The notes under the pieces were generated by a model, which was given only the letters and a program-made list of their open reading frames with translations, did no database searches and was not told where the DNA came from. Positions 1 through 7,119 of a DNA stretch of 32,472 nt are shown here, in pieces. Both the position numbers and the translations under genes were made by a program. Source of the stretch: a virus; the IMG/VR virus record IMGVR_UViG_3300037264_001218, positions 1-32,472 of that record. One strand, written 5' to 3'. Every line of letters begins with the position of its first letter. The first letter of the stretch is position 1.

Positions 1-1
1 A

Positions 2-490
2 AACGGTGGCTCGATCTACTCCACGACGTTTATCGGGGAAACCGCACCGACTGGCGATGAAACAAACATTGAACTGACCGGGGTATATCAGGCTGGTGTG
101 ACCGAGGTCAGATGGGTGGTCGATGATTTTGAGACTGGCCGCTACACGCAGCCGCTGGTGCTGACGCAGGCGAATGTACTGGTGTTGGCGGACCTCCTCC
201 ACGCTCACACGCTCGACAACGTCGCGTTGACTCAGGCGCACGTACTGGCGCTGCAGGAGCTACTCCACGCCCACACGCTTGACAACGTCGCGTTGACACA
301 GGCGTATGCGCTGCTGGTGAATGATCTGTTGCATCAGCACCGGTTGGACGGCGCTGTGCTGAGTCTGTTGGGTGTCTTGCTCGGCAAGGTGTTCGCGGTG
401 GGCCGGGAGGAGTTTGTGTTCGCAGGGGGCCGTGGAGATCGCATCTTCATCGCGCCAACTAGGGTTTCGACTTTCAGGAGCATACAATGA
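2..490 (+). CDS. Partial phage structural-type protein with 22-residue tandem repeats (5' end outside window)
   Basis: The frame is open from the first bases of the window, so the N-terminus lies upstream; at least 162 residues are present. The visible N-terminal part is beta-rich and Gly/Thr-rich. It is followed by three 22-residue repeats of the form VALTQAHVLALQELLHAHTLDN (bases 155-352) and a hydrophobic tail. Such LTQA/HAHTLDN repeats are known to me from phage virion proteins of unassigned role. The gene sits upstream of the capsid gene and overlaps the next start by 4 bp (ATGA), so it is probably a head-associated or decoration-like protein, but a fibre component is equally possible. 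The ATG/GTG start near 98 is internal, because the reading frame continues upstream without a stop. Confidence 0.7.
   Translation, partial: NGGSIYSTTFIGETAPTGDETNIELTGVYQAGVTEVRWVVDDFETGRYTQPLVLTQANVLVLADLLHAHTLDNVALTQAHVLALQELLHAHTLDNVALTQAYALLVNDLLHQHRLDGAVLSLLGVLLGKVFAVGREEFVFAGGRGDRIFIAPTRVSTFRSIQ
155..352 (+). repeat. Three tandem 66-bp coding repeats
   Basis: Units at 155-220, 221-286 and 287-352 each encode 22 residues with the core LTQA...L.LL(H)xH.LDN. The first two are most alike; the third has diverged (LLHQHRLDG). The period is an exact multiple of three, so the reading frame is kept. A degenerate fourth unit may follow. Confidence 0.85.
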
Positions 491-711
491 TCAAGCTGGA
501 GGTTCTGGAGAAGTTTTCCATTGAGGGGCAGGTGTATCACGCGGGTGAAATCCGTGTGGTGCCGGAGGTCGTCGCCAAGACTGCGTGTGGAGCAGGCTGG
601 GCGCGAGACGTTGATGGCGTCATTCCCACAGGCGAGCGCGACCCGTCCGCCAAGAAACTTGAGGTTGGGAAGCTGTCACACCCTGCGGGCGTGACCAAGG
701 CAGGAGGGTAA
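487..711 (+). CDS. Small conserved phage protein, resembles the 71-aa protein at 3647
   Basis: This 74-residue protein starts at an ATG with AGGAG at 476-480, 6 nt upstream. It has an N-terminal beta-strand-like part (MIKLEVLEKFSIEGQVYHAG) and a polar C-terminal tail. Its pattern KLEv...G..Y..G..., then hydrophobic residues and a GxA motif, resembles the small protein encoded just after the capsid gene, suggesting two members of one small head-region family. Such short proteins are common next to capsid and connector genes in siphophages, and their role is generally unknown. It overlaps the preceding gene and is followed 3 bp later by the next. Confidence 0.7.
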   Translation: MIKLEVLEKFSIEGQVYHAGEIRVVPEVVAKTACGAGWARDVDGVIPTGERDPSAKKLEVGKLSHPAGVTKAGG

Positions 712-714
712 GAC

Positions 715-1083
715 ATGGCCAAGTTTGCAAATGATCTGATCATGGACGCGGCGTTTGACTTCGTCATTGCTGAGGCGGAGCGGATCGTGGTTGCTACCGG
801 TGACGCGGCTTTTGTGTACGCGTCTCTTGCGGCAATCACGTTGGCGGACAACGCGATTGGTACAATCACCAAGGCGAACGGCGACACCAACGGGCGCAAG
901 GCGAACGTACCGCAGCACACGGCCGTGCCGATTGACTCAAACGGGACAGCCACTCACGTCCATGTGGTGGATGACACGGGCACGCGTATCCTGCTGGTCA
1001 CCACCTGCACCTCGCAGGTGTTGACTTCGGGCGGCACCGTGACTATCCCAACGTGGGACGAGGAGATTGGCGACCCAACGTGA
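715..1083 (+). CDS. Hypothetical phage structural protein (122 aa)
   Basis: The ATG is preceded by a strong AGGAGG at 702-707. The N-terminus (MAKFANDLIMDAAFDFVIAE) is typical of a family of short phage proteins encoded beside virion genes. The C-terminal half is predicted beta-rich with many Thr/Val residues (HVHVVDDTGTRILLVTTCTS), consistent with a virion surface or decoration protein. No enzymatic motif is visible. The gene lies in the run of four small genes leading into the protease-capsid fusion, so a head role is inferred from position only. A tail appendage role cannot be excluded. Confidence 0.7.
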   Translation: MAKFANDLIMDAAFDFVIAEAERIVVATGDAAFVYASLAAITLADNAIGTITKANGDTNGRKANVPQHTAVPIDSNGTATHVHVVDDTGTRILLVTTCTSQVLTSGGTVTIPTWDEEIGDPT

Positions 1084-1093
1084 GGAGCTTGAG

Positions 1094-1600
1094 ATGGCTT
1101 GCAAAATTGTAGGTCAGCTGTGTAAGTTGCCGGGTGAGAAGCTGCCAATTCAGGTTGACCTGACGGACTTCTGCGAGCACCGCTGGGACTCAAACCGGGC
1201 TGCTGGGATCTACGCGGCCGGCGCGTTTGTCCGGCCGACACCGGTAAACCGTACAGGCTTTGAGTATGAGTGCACCACCGGGGGGCAGGTCGGGGTTGAG
1301 GAGCCGCGTTGGCCGGTTGTTGTGGCGGAGACAGTCACTGACGGGTCCGTGGTGTGGGAGGCTGCGCCTATCTCAAACTCCAGCCTGTTGAAGACGATAG
1401 CCACTGCGGCTTGGGACGGCGACGGGTTTGAGGTTGACACAGAGGTGGTCACCAATACTGACGGAGAGCAGTGGGTCAGCTGTTTCATTTTTGACTCCAG
1501 CGTGGTGTTGTCCCCTGGGAAGTATCTGGTCAAGGTGGGTATCGTGTTCAGCGACGGGCATGTGGAAACTTTCGGTGTTCAAGTCAAGATGAGTTCTTGA
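1094..1600 (+). CDS. Hypothetical virion protein with carbohydrate-binding-like module
   Basis: I chose the ATG at 1094 because it has GAGGA at 1082-1086. An in-frame TTG at 1067 lies inside the previous gene and has no better ribosome binding site. The 168-residue product contains a short domain (Y.aGafVrPT...GfeYeCTTGG..G..EPrWP...G.tVtDGsVvWe) that recurs in phage structural proteins and resembles small carbohydrate-binding or adhesion modules. After it comes a beta-rich, Ig-like region ending in GxxxVxFSDGHVETFGVQVK. The position directly upstream of the protease-capsid gene suggests a head decoration or accessory protein; the domain content suggests glycan contact. Confidence 0.7.
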   Translation: MACKIVGQLCKLPGEKLPIQVDLTDFCEHRWDSNRAAGIYAAGAFVRPTPVNRTGFEYECTTGGQVGVEEPRWPVVVAETVTDGSVVWEAAPISNSSLLKTIATAAWDGDGFEVDTEVVTNTDGEQWVSCFIFDSSVVLSPGKYLVKVGIVFSDGHVETFGVQVKMSS

Positions 1601-1610
1601 GGAGACGGGA

Positions 1611-3584
1611 ATGACTATCAAAACAGCCTACAGCCTGTTGCGTGTGAAACAGGTTGACGAGGAGATGAGGCAGGTTGAAGGCATCGCTACGACGCCAACA
1701 CCTGACAGGATGAACGACGTTGTTGACCCAATGGGGGCTACTTTTGCGGCGGAGATACCGTTGCACCTGTACCACAACGACACCAAGCCCATCGGGCACG
1801 TGAAGCTGGGAAGGCCGACCAAAAAAGGCATACCATTCAAAGCGTGGCTGCCGTTGGTGACGGAGCCGGGTGTGGTCAAGGACCGGGTTGATGAGGCGTG
1901 GCACTCGCTCAAGTATCGGCTACTGGGCGCGGTCTCAATCGGGTTCAAGGTCATCAACGATGCCGTGGAGTACATGGAGAACGGCGGCATCAACTTTTTG
2001 CAGACGGAGATCCTGGAGCTGTCACTGGTAAGCATACCAGCGCAGCCGGATGCCGTCATCACGGGTATCAAGTCAATAGACGACCAACTGCGGGCCGCGT
2101 CAGGTCCAAGGCAGCGTGGCGTCGTCACAATTCACAAGTCTGCCGGCGTCGCGGCTTCGTCTGTACACAAAGGCCGGGAGGCCAAGCAAATGAATCTTCA
2201 GGAAAACATCAGTCAGTTTGAGGCCAAGCGCGTTGCTTCGGCCGCGCGGATGGAAGCCATCATGAAGGCGGCCGGCGATGAAGGCCGCACGCTCAATGAG
2301 GCGGAGGAGGAGGAGTATGACGGGCTCGCCAAAGAGGTCGAAACCGTTGATGCTCATCTGGTTCGGCTGCGTCGTGCTGAATCAGTCGCTGCGGGCAAGG
2401 CGCAGCGCGTCGTCGTGCCGGCAGACTCCGCGGATCAGCAGGCGGCGGCGGATACTGCCCGGTCAGGCTCTGTCATTTCGGTTGACCGCAAGCTGGAGAA
2501 GGGCGTTGAGTTCGCGCGCTACGCGATGTGCGTGGGCGCGGCGAAGGGCAACCTCATGCAAGCGCACGAGATTGCCAAGACCCGATTCAAGGACACGCCG
2601 CGTCTGGCTATCGTCCTGAAGGCAGCCGTTGCCGCGGGCACTACCGTTGACGCGACGTGGGCCGCGCCGTTGCTGGAGTACAATCAGTTTGCGGGCGACT
2701 TCGTTGAGTTTCTCCGCCCAATGACGATTCTCGGCAAGTTCGGCAACAACGGCATTCCGTCCTTGCGGCGGGTTCCGTTCAACATCAACATCCGTGGCCA
2801 GACTTCCGGTGGCGAAGGCTACTGGGTCGGTCAGGGTGCCCCCAAGCCGTTGACCAAGTTCGACTTTGAGAACATCTACCTTGGGTTTGCCAAGGTCGCC
2901 AACATCGCCGTCTTGACGGAGGAGCTGCTGCGGTTCAGCAACCCGTCCGCGGAGCTGTTGGTGCGCGACTCGCTCGCGGCTGCGCTCATCGAGCGGCTGG
3001 ACATCGACTTTGTTGACCCGGCGAAAGCGCTGGTTGCCAACGTGTCTCCGGCGTCCATCACCAACGGCGTGACTGGTATCCCGGCAAGCGGCACTGGCGA
3101 TGCGGCGGACATCCGCGCTGACGTGAAGGCGGCGATGAGTGCCTACATTGCAGCGAACATCAGCCCGACTTCGGCAGTGTGGATCATGCCGGCAACGACG
3201 GCGTTGTCACTTTCGCTCATGGTCAACCCGCTGGGTCAGCCGGAGTTCCCGGGCGTCTCAATGAACGGTGGAACCTTTGGCGGTATTCCGGTGATCGTAT
3301 CGGAGCATGTGCCAACCGTCTCTGCGGGAGCGTTGGTGATCCTTGCGAATGCGCAGGACATCTGGCTGGCGGATGACGGTGGCGTGACTCTGTCAGCAAG
3401 CACAGAGGCGTCGCTGCAGATGCTCGACAACCCGACCAACAACAGCGCGACCGGAACCGCGACCACGATGGTGTCGATGTTCCAGACCAATAGCGTTGCG
3501 CTGCGGGCGGAGCGTTACATCAACTGGAAAAAGCGGCGCGCTCAGGCCGTGCAGGTGATTGAGGACGCGAACTGGGGCGCATAA
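1611..3584 (+). CDS. Fusion of prohead protease (HK97 S78-type) and HK97-fold major capsid protein
   Basis: One 657-residue frame encodes two normally separate proteins. Residues 1 to about 165 match HK97-type prohead proteases: likely catalytic His55 (LYHND), Ser109 (GAVSIGFK) and the conserved ELSLVSIPAQPDA motif (Glu136). From Met194 to about 260 there is a charged coiled coil typical of the scaffolding delta domain. From about 345 to the end is an HK97-like capsid domain (PMTILGKFG, GEGYWVGQGAPKPLTK, NIAVLTEELLRFSNPSAE). Met194 has its own strong ribosome binding site, so free capsid precursor (464 aa) could also be made. The protease would mature the prohead by removing the delta domain. 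It is followed by a strong hairpin and then the portal operon. Confidence 0.93.
   Translation: MTIKTAYSLLRVKQVDEEMRQVEGIATTPTPDRMNDVVDPMGATFAAEIPLHLYHNDTKPIGHVKLGRPTKKGIPFKAWLPLVTEPGVVKDRVDEAWHSLKYRLLGAVSIGFKVINDAVEYMENGGINFLQTEILELSLVSIPAQPDAVITGIKSIDDQLRAASGPRQRGVVTIHKSAGVAASSVHKGREAKQMNLQENISQFEAKRVASAARMEAIMKAAGDEGRTLNEAEEEEYDGLAKEVETVDAHLVRLRRAESVAAGKAQRVVVPADSADQQAAADTARSGSVISVDRKLEKGVEFARYAMCVGAAKGNLMQAHEIAKTRFKDTPRLAIVLKAAVAAGTTVDATWAAPLLEYNQFAGDFVEFLRPMTILGKFGNNGIPSLRRVPFNINIRGQTSGGEGYWVGQGAPKPLTKFDFENIYLGFAKVANIAVLTEELLRFSNPSAELLVRDSLAAALIERLDIDFVDPAKALVANVSPASITNGVTGIPASGTGDAADIRADVKAAMSAYIAANISPTSAVWIMPATTALSLSLMVNPLGQPEFPGVSMNGGTFGGIPVIVSEHVPTVSAGALVILANAQDIWLADDGGVTLSASTEASLQMLDNPTNNSATGTATTMVSMFQTNSVALRAERYINWKKRRAQAVQVIEDANWGA
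2176..2192 (+). promoter_or_regulatory. Internal ribosome binding site and ATG for the capsid half of the fusion
   Basis: GGGAGG at 2176-2181 lies 8 nt before an in-frame ATG at 2190-2192, which begins MNLQENISQFEAKR. This is exactly where a stand-alone HK97-type capsid precursor with a delta domain would begin. Both the sequence and the spacing are near ideal. Initiation here would yield a 464-residue capsid precursor independent of the protease. Confidence 0.7.
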
Positions 3585-3601
3585 GCTCTGGTGGTCTGCG
3601 T

Positions 3602-3633
3602 GGGACCGGGCCGCGTGGCCCGGTCCCATTTTG
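3602..3633 (+). terminator. Strong hairpin, probable intrinsic or partial terminator after the capsid gene
   Basis: A perfect 11-bp stem (GGGACCGGGCC at 3602-3612, GGCCCGGTCCC at 3617-3627) with a GCGT loop is followed by ATTTTG. The T-run is short, so termination may be incomplete. It sits between the capsid gene and the next gene, and no promoter is evident before the portal operon, which fits an attenuator that lowers downstream transcription. Confidence 0.75.
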
Positions 3634-3646
3634 AAAAGGAAAGGCC

Positions 3647-3862
3647 ATGAAACTTGAAGCGGTGAAGATGGTGCGGTATGGGTCCGGGCGTTACGACCCA
3701 GGCACCCAGTTTGAGGTCGATGATGAGCGCCACGTGAGAGTGCTTGTGGCGTCCGGGCTCGCCAAGATACCGGAGGAGCTGAGCAAGAAGCCAACGCGCC
3801 GGCGCCGGGTCAACGGCCAGTACGAGAGGCGTGACATGGTCGCGGACGGGCGGCCGTCGTGA
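3647..3862 (+). CDS. Small basic conserved phage protein upstream of portal
   Basis: This 71-residue protein begins at an ATG preceded by AAAGGAAAGG. The first 40 residues (KLEAVKMVRYGSGRYDPGTQ, then FEVDDE and VLVASGLAKI) follow the pattern of small phage proteins that carry one compact beta domain. The pattern also resembles the 74-residue product at 487. The C-terminus is strongly basic (KKPTRRRR) and probably disordered. It is the first gene after the hairpin and overlaps the portal start (GTGA). Function unknown; a head assembly or nucleic-acid contact role is possible. Confidence 0.75.
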   Translation: MKLEAVKMVRYGSGRYDPGTQFEVDDERHVRVLVASGLAKIPEELSKKPTRRRRVNGQYERRDMVADGRPS

Positions 3863-5418
3863 ACCTGGTCACACGAGTTAGAACAGCGCTCACCAAGGCA
3901 TTGCTATCGCCAATTGGCTCGTGGGGCTGGACGTGGCCGCGGGTCTGGGAGTCCTACCCGGGCGCGTGGCAGCAGAACGTCGTGGTAGACCAGACGCTGG
4001 TGCCGGCATATTGGGCTGTTTTTTCTTGCGTGACGCTGATTGCCAGCGACATCAGCAAGCTACCGGCGCGGGTCATGCAGCGGAACAAGGCCACTGGCGT
4101 GTTCAAGGAGACGTTTTTGCGCCCGGTACTTCAGAAGCCGAATCATTTCCAGACCCACCTGGAGTTCTTTTTCACGTGGATCGTCAGCCAGTTACTGAAC
4201 GGCAACACCTACGTTTTGAAGCGTCGCAACCCGCAGGGGTTCGTTGACGCGATGTACATACTGTCCCCCAACCTAGTGACGCCGTTGATTGCCGACGACG
4301 GCAGCATATTCTACCAGCTGCAGGCGGACAACATCGCTGGCCTCAAGGCGACGGTGACCGTGCCTGCGAGTGAGATCATACACGACCGCATGTACACACT
4401 TCACCACCCACTCATCGGCGTCTCGCCTATCTATGCCTGTGGGGTTGCGGCCATGCAGGGTATGGCCATACAAGGTAACAGTGCGAAGTTCTTTCAGAAC
4501 ATGAGCCGGCCAGGGGGTATCTTGACGGCGCCGGGAGCCATCAGCAACGAGACGGCACTGCGGCTGAAGGAGAGCTGGGAGACAAACTTTGGCGCCGGTA
4601 ACATTGGCAAGGTCGCGGTGCTAGGCGACGGCCTCAAGTATGAAGCCATGACCGTTACGGCTCACGACTCGCAGCTGATTGAGCAGCTGAAGATGACGGC
4701 CGAAATGGTGTGTGCCTGCTACCACGTCCCGGGGTACAAGATTGGGGTTGGCCCGATGCCGACCGTCAGCAACACCGCTGCGCTCAATCAGCAATACTAC
4801 GACCAGTGCCTGCAGTACCCGATTGAGAAGATGGAGCTGCGGCTTGACGAGGGGCTTGAGCTGGCGCCTCCGTTTGAGGTCTGGATGGATCTGTCTGGGC
4901 TTCTGCGTATGGACCCGCAAGCCCGCTACGCTTCGCACAACGAGGCAATCAGGGGCGGCTGGCTCAAGCCGAATGAGGCACGCATTGAGGAGGATCTGGA
5001 GCCGGTAGACGGCGGTGATACTCCGTACATGCAGCAGCAGAACTACTCGTTGTCTGCCCTTGCCAGACGCGACGACGAAGATGCCGAGGGGACAACTGAC
5101 GTTCAGTCCGCAGCGATGAACGGCGCTCAGGTTACGTCGCTGCAGGGGTTGATCACCGCGGCAGCCAACGGCGAGATACCTGTGGGGACGGCTGAGGCAG
5201 CGATTGCGGCGGCTTTCCCGTTGCTGACACCTGCTCAGGTGACCGCCATGATGTCACCGTTGAGGGGGTTTGAGCCTGTGGCTCCTCCTCCGGCGGCGCC
5301 TCCTGCCGCGCCAGAGCCAGAGCCGGAGCCGGCGCCGGGAGAAGGGGAGGAGGACCAGACAGAGTTAGCGCTGTTGGCGTTGTTCCACAAAGCTCCGGAG
5401 TCATACGCCCATGCTTGA
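3859..5418 (+). CDS. Portal protein, HK97 family
   Basis: This 519-residue protein would form the dodecameric ring at the capsid vertex through which DNA is packaged and to which the tail attaches. Family features are clear: DQTLVPAYWAVFSCVTLIAS and DISKLPARV near residues 45-75, NHFQTHLEF, LLNGNTYVLKR, SEIIHDRMY, HPLIGVSPI, the FFQN..RPGGIL stretch and Y.VPGYKIGVG. The start is a GTG overlapping the previous stop. Beyond the usual core there is a C-terminal segment with a helical pattern (ITAAANGEIPVGTAEAAI) and a Pro/Glu-rich tail (PPAAPEPEPEPAPGEGEE). The gene lies downstream of the capsid gene, opposite to the usual order. Confidence 0.95.
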   Translation: MNLVTRVRTALTKALLSPIGSWGWTWPRVWESYPGAWQQNVVVDQTLVPAYWAVFSCVTLIASDISKLPARVMQRNKATGVFKETFLRPVLQKPNHFQTHLEFFFTWIVSQLLNGNTYVLKRRNPQGFVDAMYILSPNLVTPLIADDGSIFYQLQADNIAGLKATVTVPASEIIHDRMYTLHHPLIGVSPIYACGVAAMQGMAIQGNSAKFFQNMSRPGGILTAPGAISNETALRLKESWETNFGAGNIGKVAVLGDGLKYEAMTVTAHDSQLIEQLKMTAEMVCACYHVPGYKIGVGPMPTVSNTAALNQQYYDQCLQYPIEKMELRLDEGLELAPPFEVWMDLSGLLRMDPQARYASHNEAIRGGWLKPNEARIEEDLEPVDGGDTPYMQQQNYSLSALARRDDEDAEGTTDVQSAAMNGAQVTSLQGLITAAANGEIPVGTAEAAIAAAFPLLTPAQVTAMMSPLRGFEPVAPPPAAPPAAPEPEPEPAPGEGEEDQTELALLALFHKAPESYAHA

Positions 5419-6448
5419 TATCACAAGGTTTGTTGCTGGTCTTCACGACTACATTGGCCAAGCGTTTGCGCCGGTTGTTGCGCGGCTCAAGGCGCTGGAG
5501 GAGCGAGCACCACCCAAGGACGGCGCGGACGGCAAGAGCCTCACGCCGGAGGACGTGCGCCCGTTGGTTGAGGAGCTGGTGGCAGCGATACCTCACCCCA
5601 AGGACGGCGCAGACGGTAGGAGCCTCACGCCGGAGGACGTGCGCCCGTTGGTTGAGGAGCTGGTGGCAGCGATACCTCACCCCAAGGACGGCGCAGACGG
5701 TAGGAGCCTCACGCCGGAGGATGTGCGCCCGTTGGTTGAGGAGCTGGTGGCAGCGATACCTCACCCCAAGGACGGCGCGGACGGACGTGGTGTTACTGTT
5801 GCGGAGGTTATCGCGGCGCTACAGCCTACGATTGACGAGGCGCTGGGATCAATCCCAACCCCAAGAGACGGCGTGGACGGTAGGAGCCTCACGCCGGAGG
5901 ATGTGCGCCCGTTGGTTGAGGAGCTGGTGGCGGCAATACCGCGTCCCAAGGACGGCGCGGACGGGCAGAGCGTATCCGTTGACGACGTCAAGCTGATGCT
6001 GGAAGGCTTTGTGGCCAAGTGGGCGCTGGACTTTGAGCGCCGCGCTATGGACCTACTGCAGAGGGTGGCGGACAAGATCCCATTGCCCAAGGACGGGAAG
6101 GATGGCATGGGCTTCGATGACTTTGAGCCGGTGTATGACGGTCATCGCACGCTCGGCTTCCGGATGACGCGCGGTGAGCAGGTGAAGGAGTGGACGTTCA
6201 AGATGCCTTGGCCGTTGGAGATTGGCGTGTATCAGCCGGAGCACGCCTATGAGCGCGGCGACGGCGTGACATACGCTGGCAGCTTCTGGTTTGCGCAGAC
6301 CGACACCACCAAGCGTCCGGGAGACAACAACAGTGACTGGAGACTGGCTGTCAAGAAGGGTCGCGATGGGAAAGACGGGAAAGCTCCTGAGATCACCAAG
6401 CCGGCGGTAGTGCGGTTGACTTCGCATCAGAGCGGAGAGCCAGCATGA
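5411..6448 (+). CDS. Collagen-like repeat phage protein with C-terminal carbohydrate-binding-like module
   Basis: The 345-residue product starts with a short helical segment (1-34). It continues with repeats that each open with a short collagen-like PKDGxDG motif followed by a helix (LTPEDVRPLVEELVAAIP): residues 35-62, 63-90, 91-118, a divergent 119-150, 151-178 and a degenerate one from 179. After PKDGKDG near 225 comes a beta-rich part and a CBM5/12-like module (GVYQPEHAYERGDGVTYAGS...DWRLAVKKG), then GRDGKDGK. Proteins of this build often follow portal genes in proteobacterial phages and are thought to be virion appendages. It overlaps the portal by 8 bp and the next gene by 4 bp. A trimeric fibre projecting from the head or neck is my inference. 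Confidence 0.85.
   Translation: MLDITRFVAGLHDYIGQAFAPVVARLKALEERAPPKDGADGKSLTPEDVRPLVEELVAAIPHPKDGADGRSLTPEDVRPLVEELVAAIPHPKDGADGRSLTPEDVRPLVEELVAAIPHPKDGADGRGVTVAEVIAALQPTIDEALGSIPTPRDGVDGRSLTPEDVRPLVEELVAAIPRPKDGADGQSVSVDDVKLMLEGFVAKWALDFERRAMDLLQRVADKIPLPKDGKDGMGFDDFEPVYDGHRTLGFRMTRGEQVKEWTFKMPWPLEIGVYQPEHAYERGDGVTYAGSFWFAQTDTTKRPGDNNSDWRLAVKKGRDGKDGKAPEITKPAVVRLTSHQSGEPA
5513..5944 (+). repeat. 84-bp tandem coding repeats in collagen-like gene
   Basis: Units at 5513-5596, 5597-5680 and 5681-5764 are almost identical: the second and third differ at one base, the first and second at about three or four. A divergent 96-bp unit (5765-5860) is followed by another close copy (5861-5944). Near identity at the DNA level, synonymous sites included, points to recent duplication or ongoing homogenisation. 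Confidence 0.93.
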
Positions 6449-6777
6449 AGCTCGTGACACTTGAAGCAGCCAAAGCCCACCTCCAGATGGACCATGATCA
6501 GGATGACGAAGACATCGACAGCATCATTGATCAGGCGTCAGCAGCAGTGCTCGACTATTTGAACGGGGGTCAAGACCTGTACGCGGATTCCAGCGGCTTG
6601 ATTCCCAACGACGCGAATGGCGACCCGGATGTGCCATATCAGGTCCGGGCGGCGACACTTCTGCTCATTGGGATTCTGTACAAGGGGAATGATCAAGACA
6701 AGGAGTGGGACCACGGCTATTTGCCGCGGCCGGTTCTGAGCCTGTTGTATCCTTTGCGCACACCGTCATTGGGGTGA
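6445..6777 (+). CDS. Head-tail connector protein, HK97 gp6-like
   Basis: This 110-residue, mostly helical protein has the family pattern: an N-terminal LVTLEAAKAHLQMDHDQDDE, then DIDSIIDQASAAVLDYLN, and a second hydrophobic helix VRAATLLLIGILYKG before a C-terminal YPLRTPSLG. Members form the adaptor ring under the portal. It overlaps the collagen-like gene by 4 bp (ATGA) and precedes the head-closure gene by 3 bp, the usual neighbourhood. Confidence 0.92.
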   Translation: MKLVTLEAAKAHLQMDHDQDDEDIDSIIDQASAAVLDYLNGGQDLYADSSGLIPNDANGDPDVPYQVRAATLLLIGILYKGNDQDKEWDHGYLPRPVLSLLYPLRTPSLG

Positions 6778-6780
6778 GTC

Positions 6781-7119
6781 ATGTTCAAGTTCCGGGAGCT
6801 GCGCCACCGCATAGACATCGAGCGGCGGAGTACAAAGCAAGACCCAGTGACGGGCGAAGTGAGCAAGCCATGGGTCGCGTTTCTGTCCAACGTCCCGGCG
6901 AAGGTCGCGCCATTGAGCGTCCGGGAGTTCATCGCATCGCAGGCGGTGCAAAGCGGGGTCACAGTGCGCGTCACCATCCGCCACCGCGACGGGTTGACCG
7001 CGGATATGCGGATCATACACTGCGGCCGGGTGTACAACCCGCAAGGTTGGTTCGCGGACCCAGACAGCGGGCTTGAGCATTTGACGGCGCCATGTACAGA
7101 AGGGGTTAATGAAGGGTGA
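6781..7119 (+). CDS. Head closure / head-tail joining protein (SPP1 gp16-like)
   Basis: The 112-residue product has the features of the phage head-tail joining family: FRELRHRIDIERRSTKQDPV at the N-terminus, W..f...pAkvaPLSvREFI in the middle and a conserved hydrophobic strand pattern with RDGLTADMRI and GRVYNPQGW near the C-terminus. Members form the beta-barrel ring that closes the head after packaging. It lies between the gp6-like adaptor and, unusually, the sugar/methyl cassette, whose first gene overlaps its stop codon (GTGA). Confidence 0.9.
   Translation: MFKFRELRHRIDIERRSTKQDPVTGEVSKPWVAFLSNVPAKVAPLSVREFIASQAVQSGVTVRVTIRHRDGLTADMRIIHCGRVYNPQGWFADPDSGLEHLTAPCTEGVNEG

Noticed and set aside
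5153-5764. 203-codon open frame on the - strand with repeats
   Set aside because: It is the antisense of the portal tail and the 84-bp repeats; its repetitiveness mirrors the collagen-like gene. No ribosome binding site and no family-like sequence.
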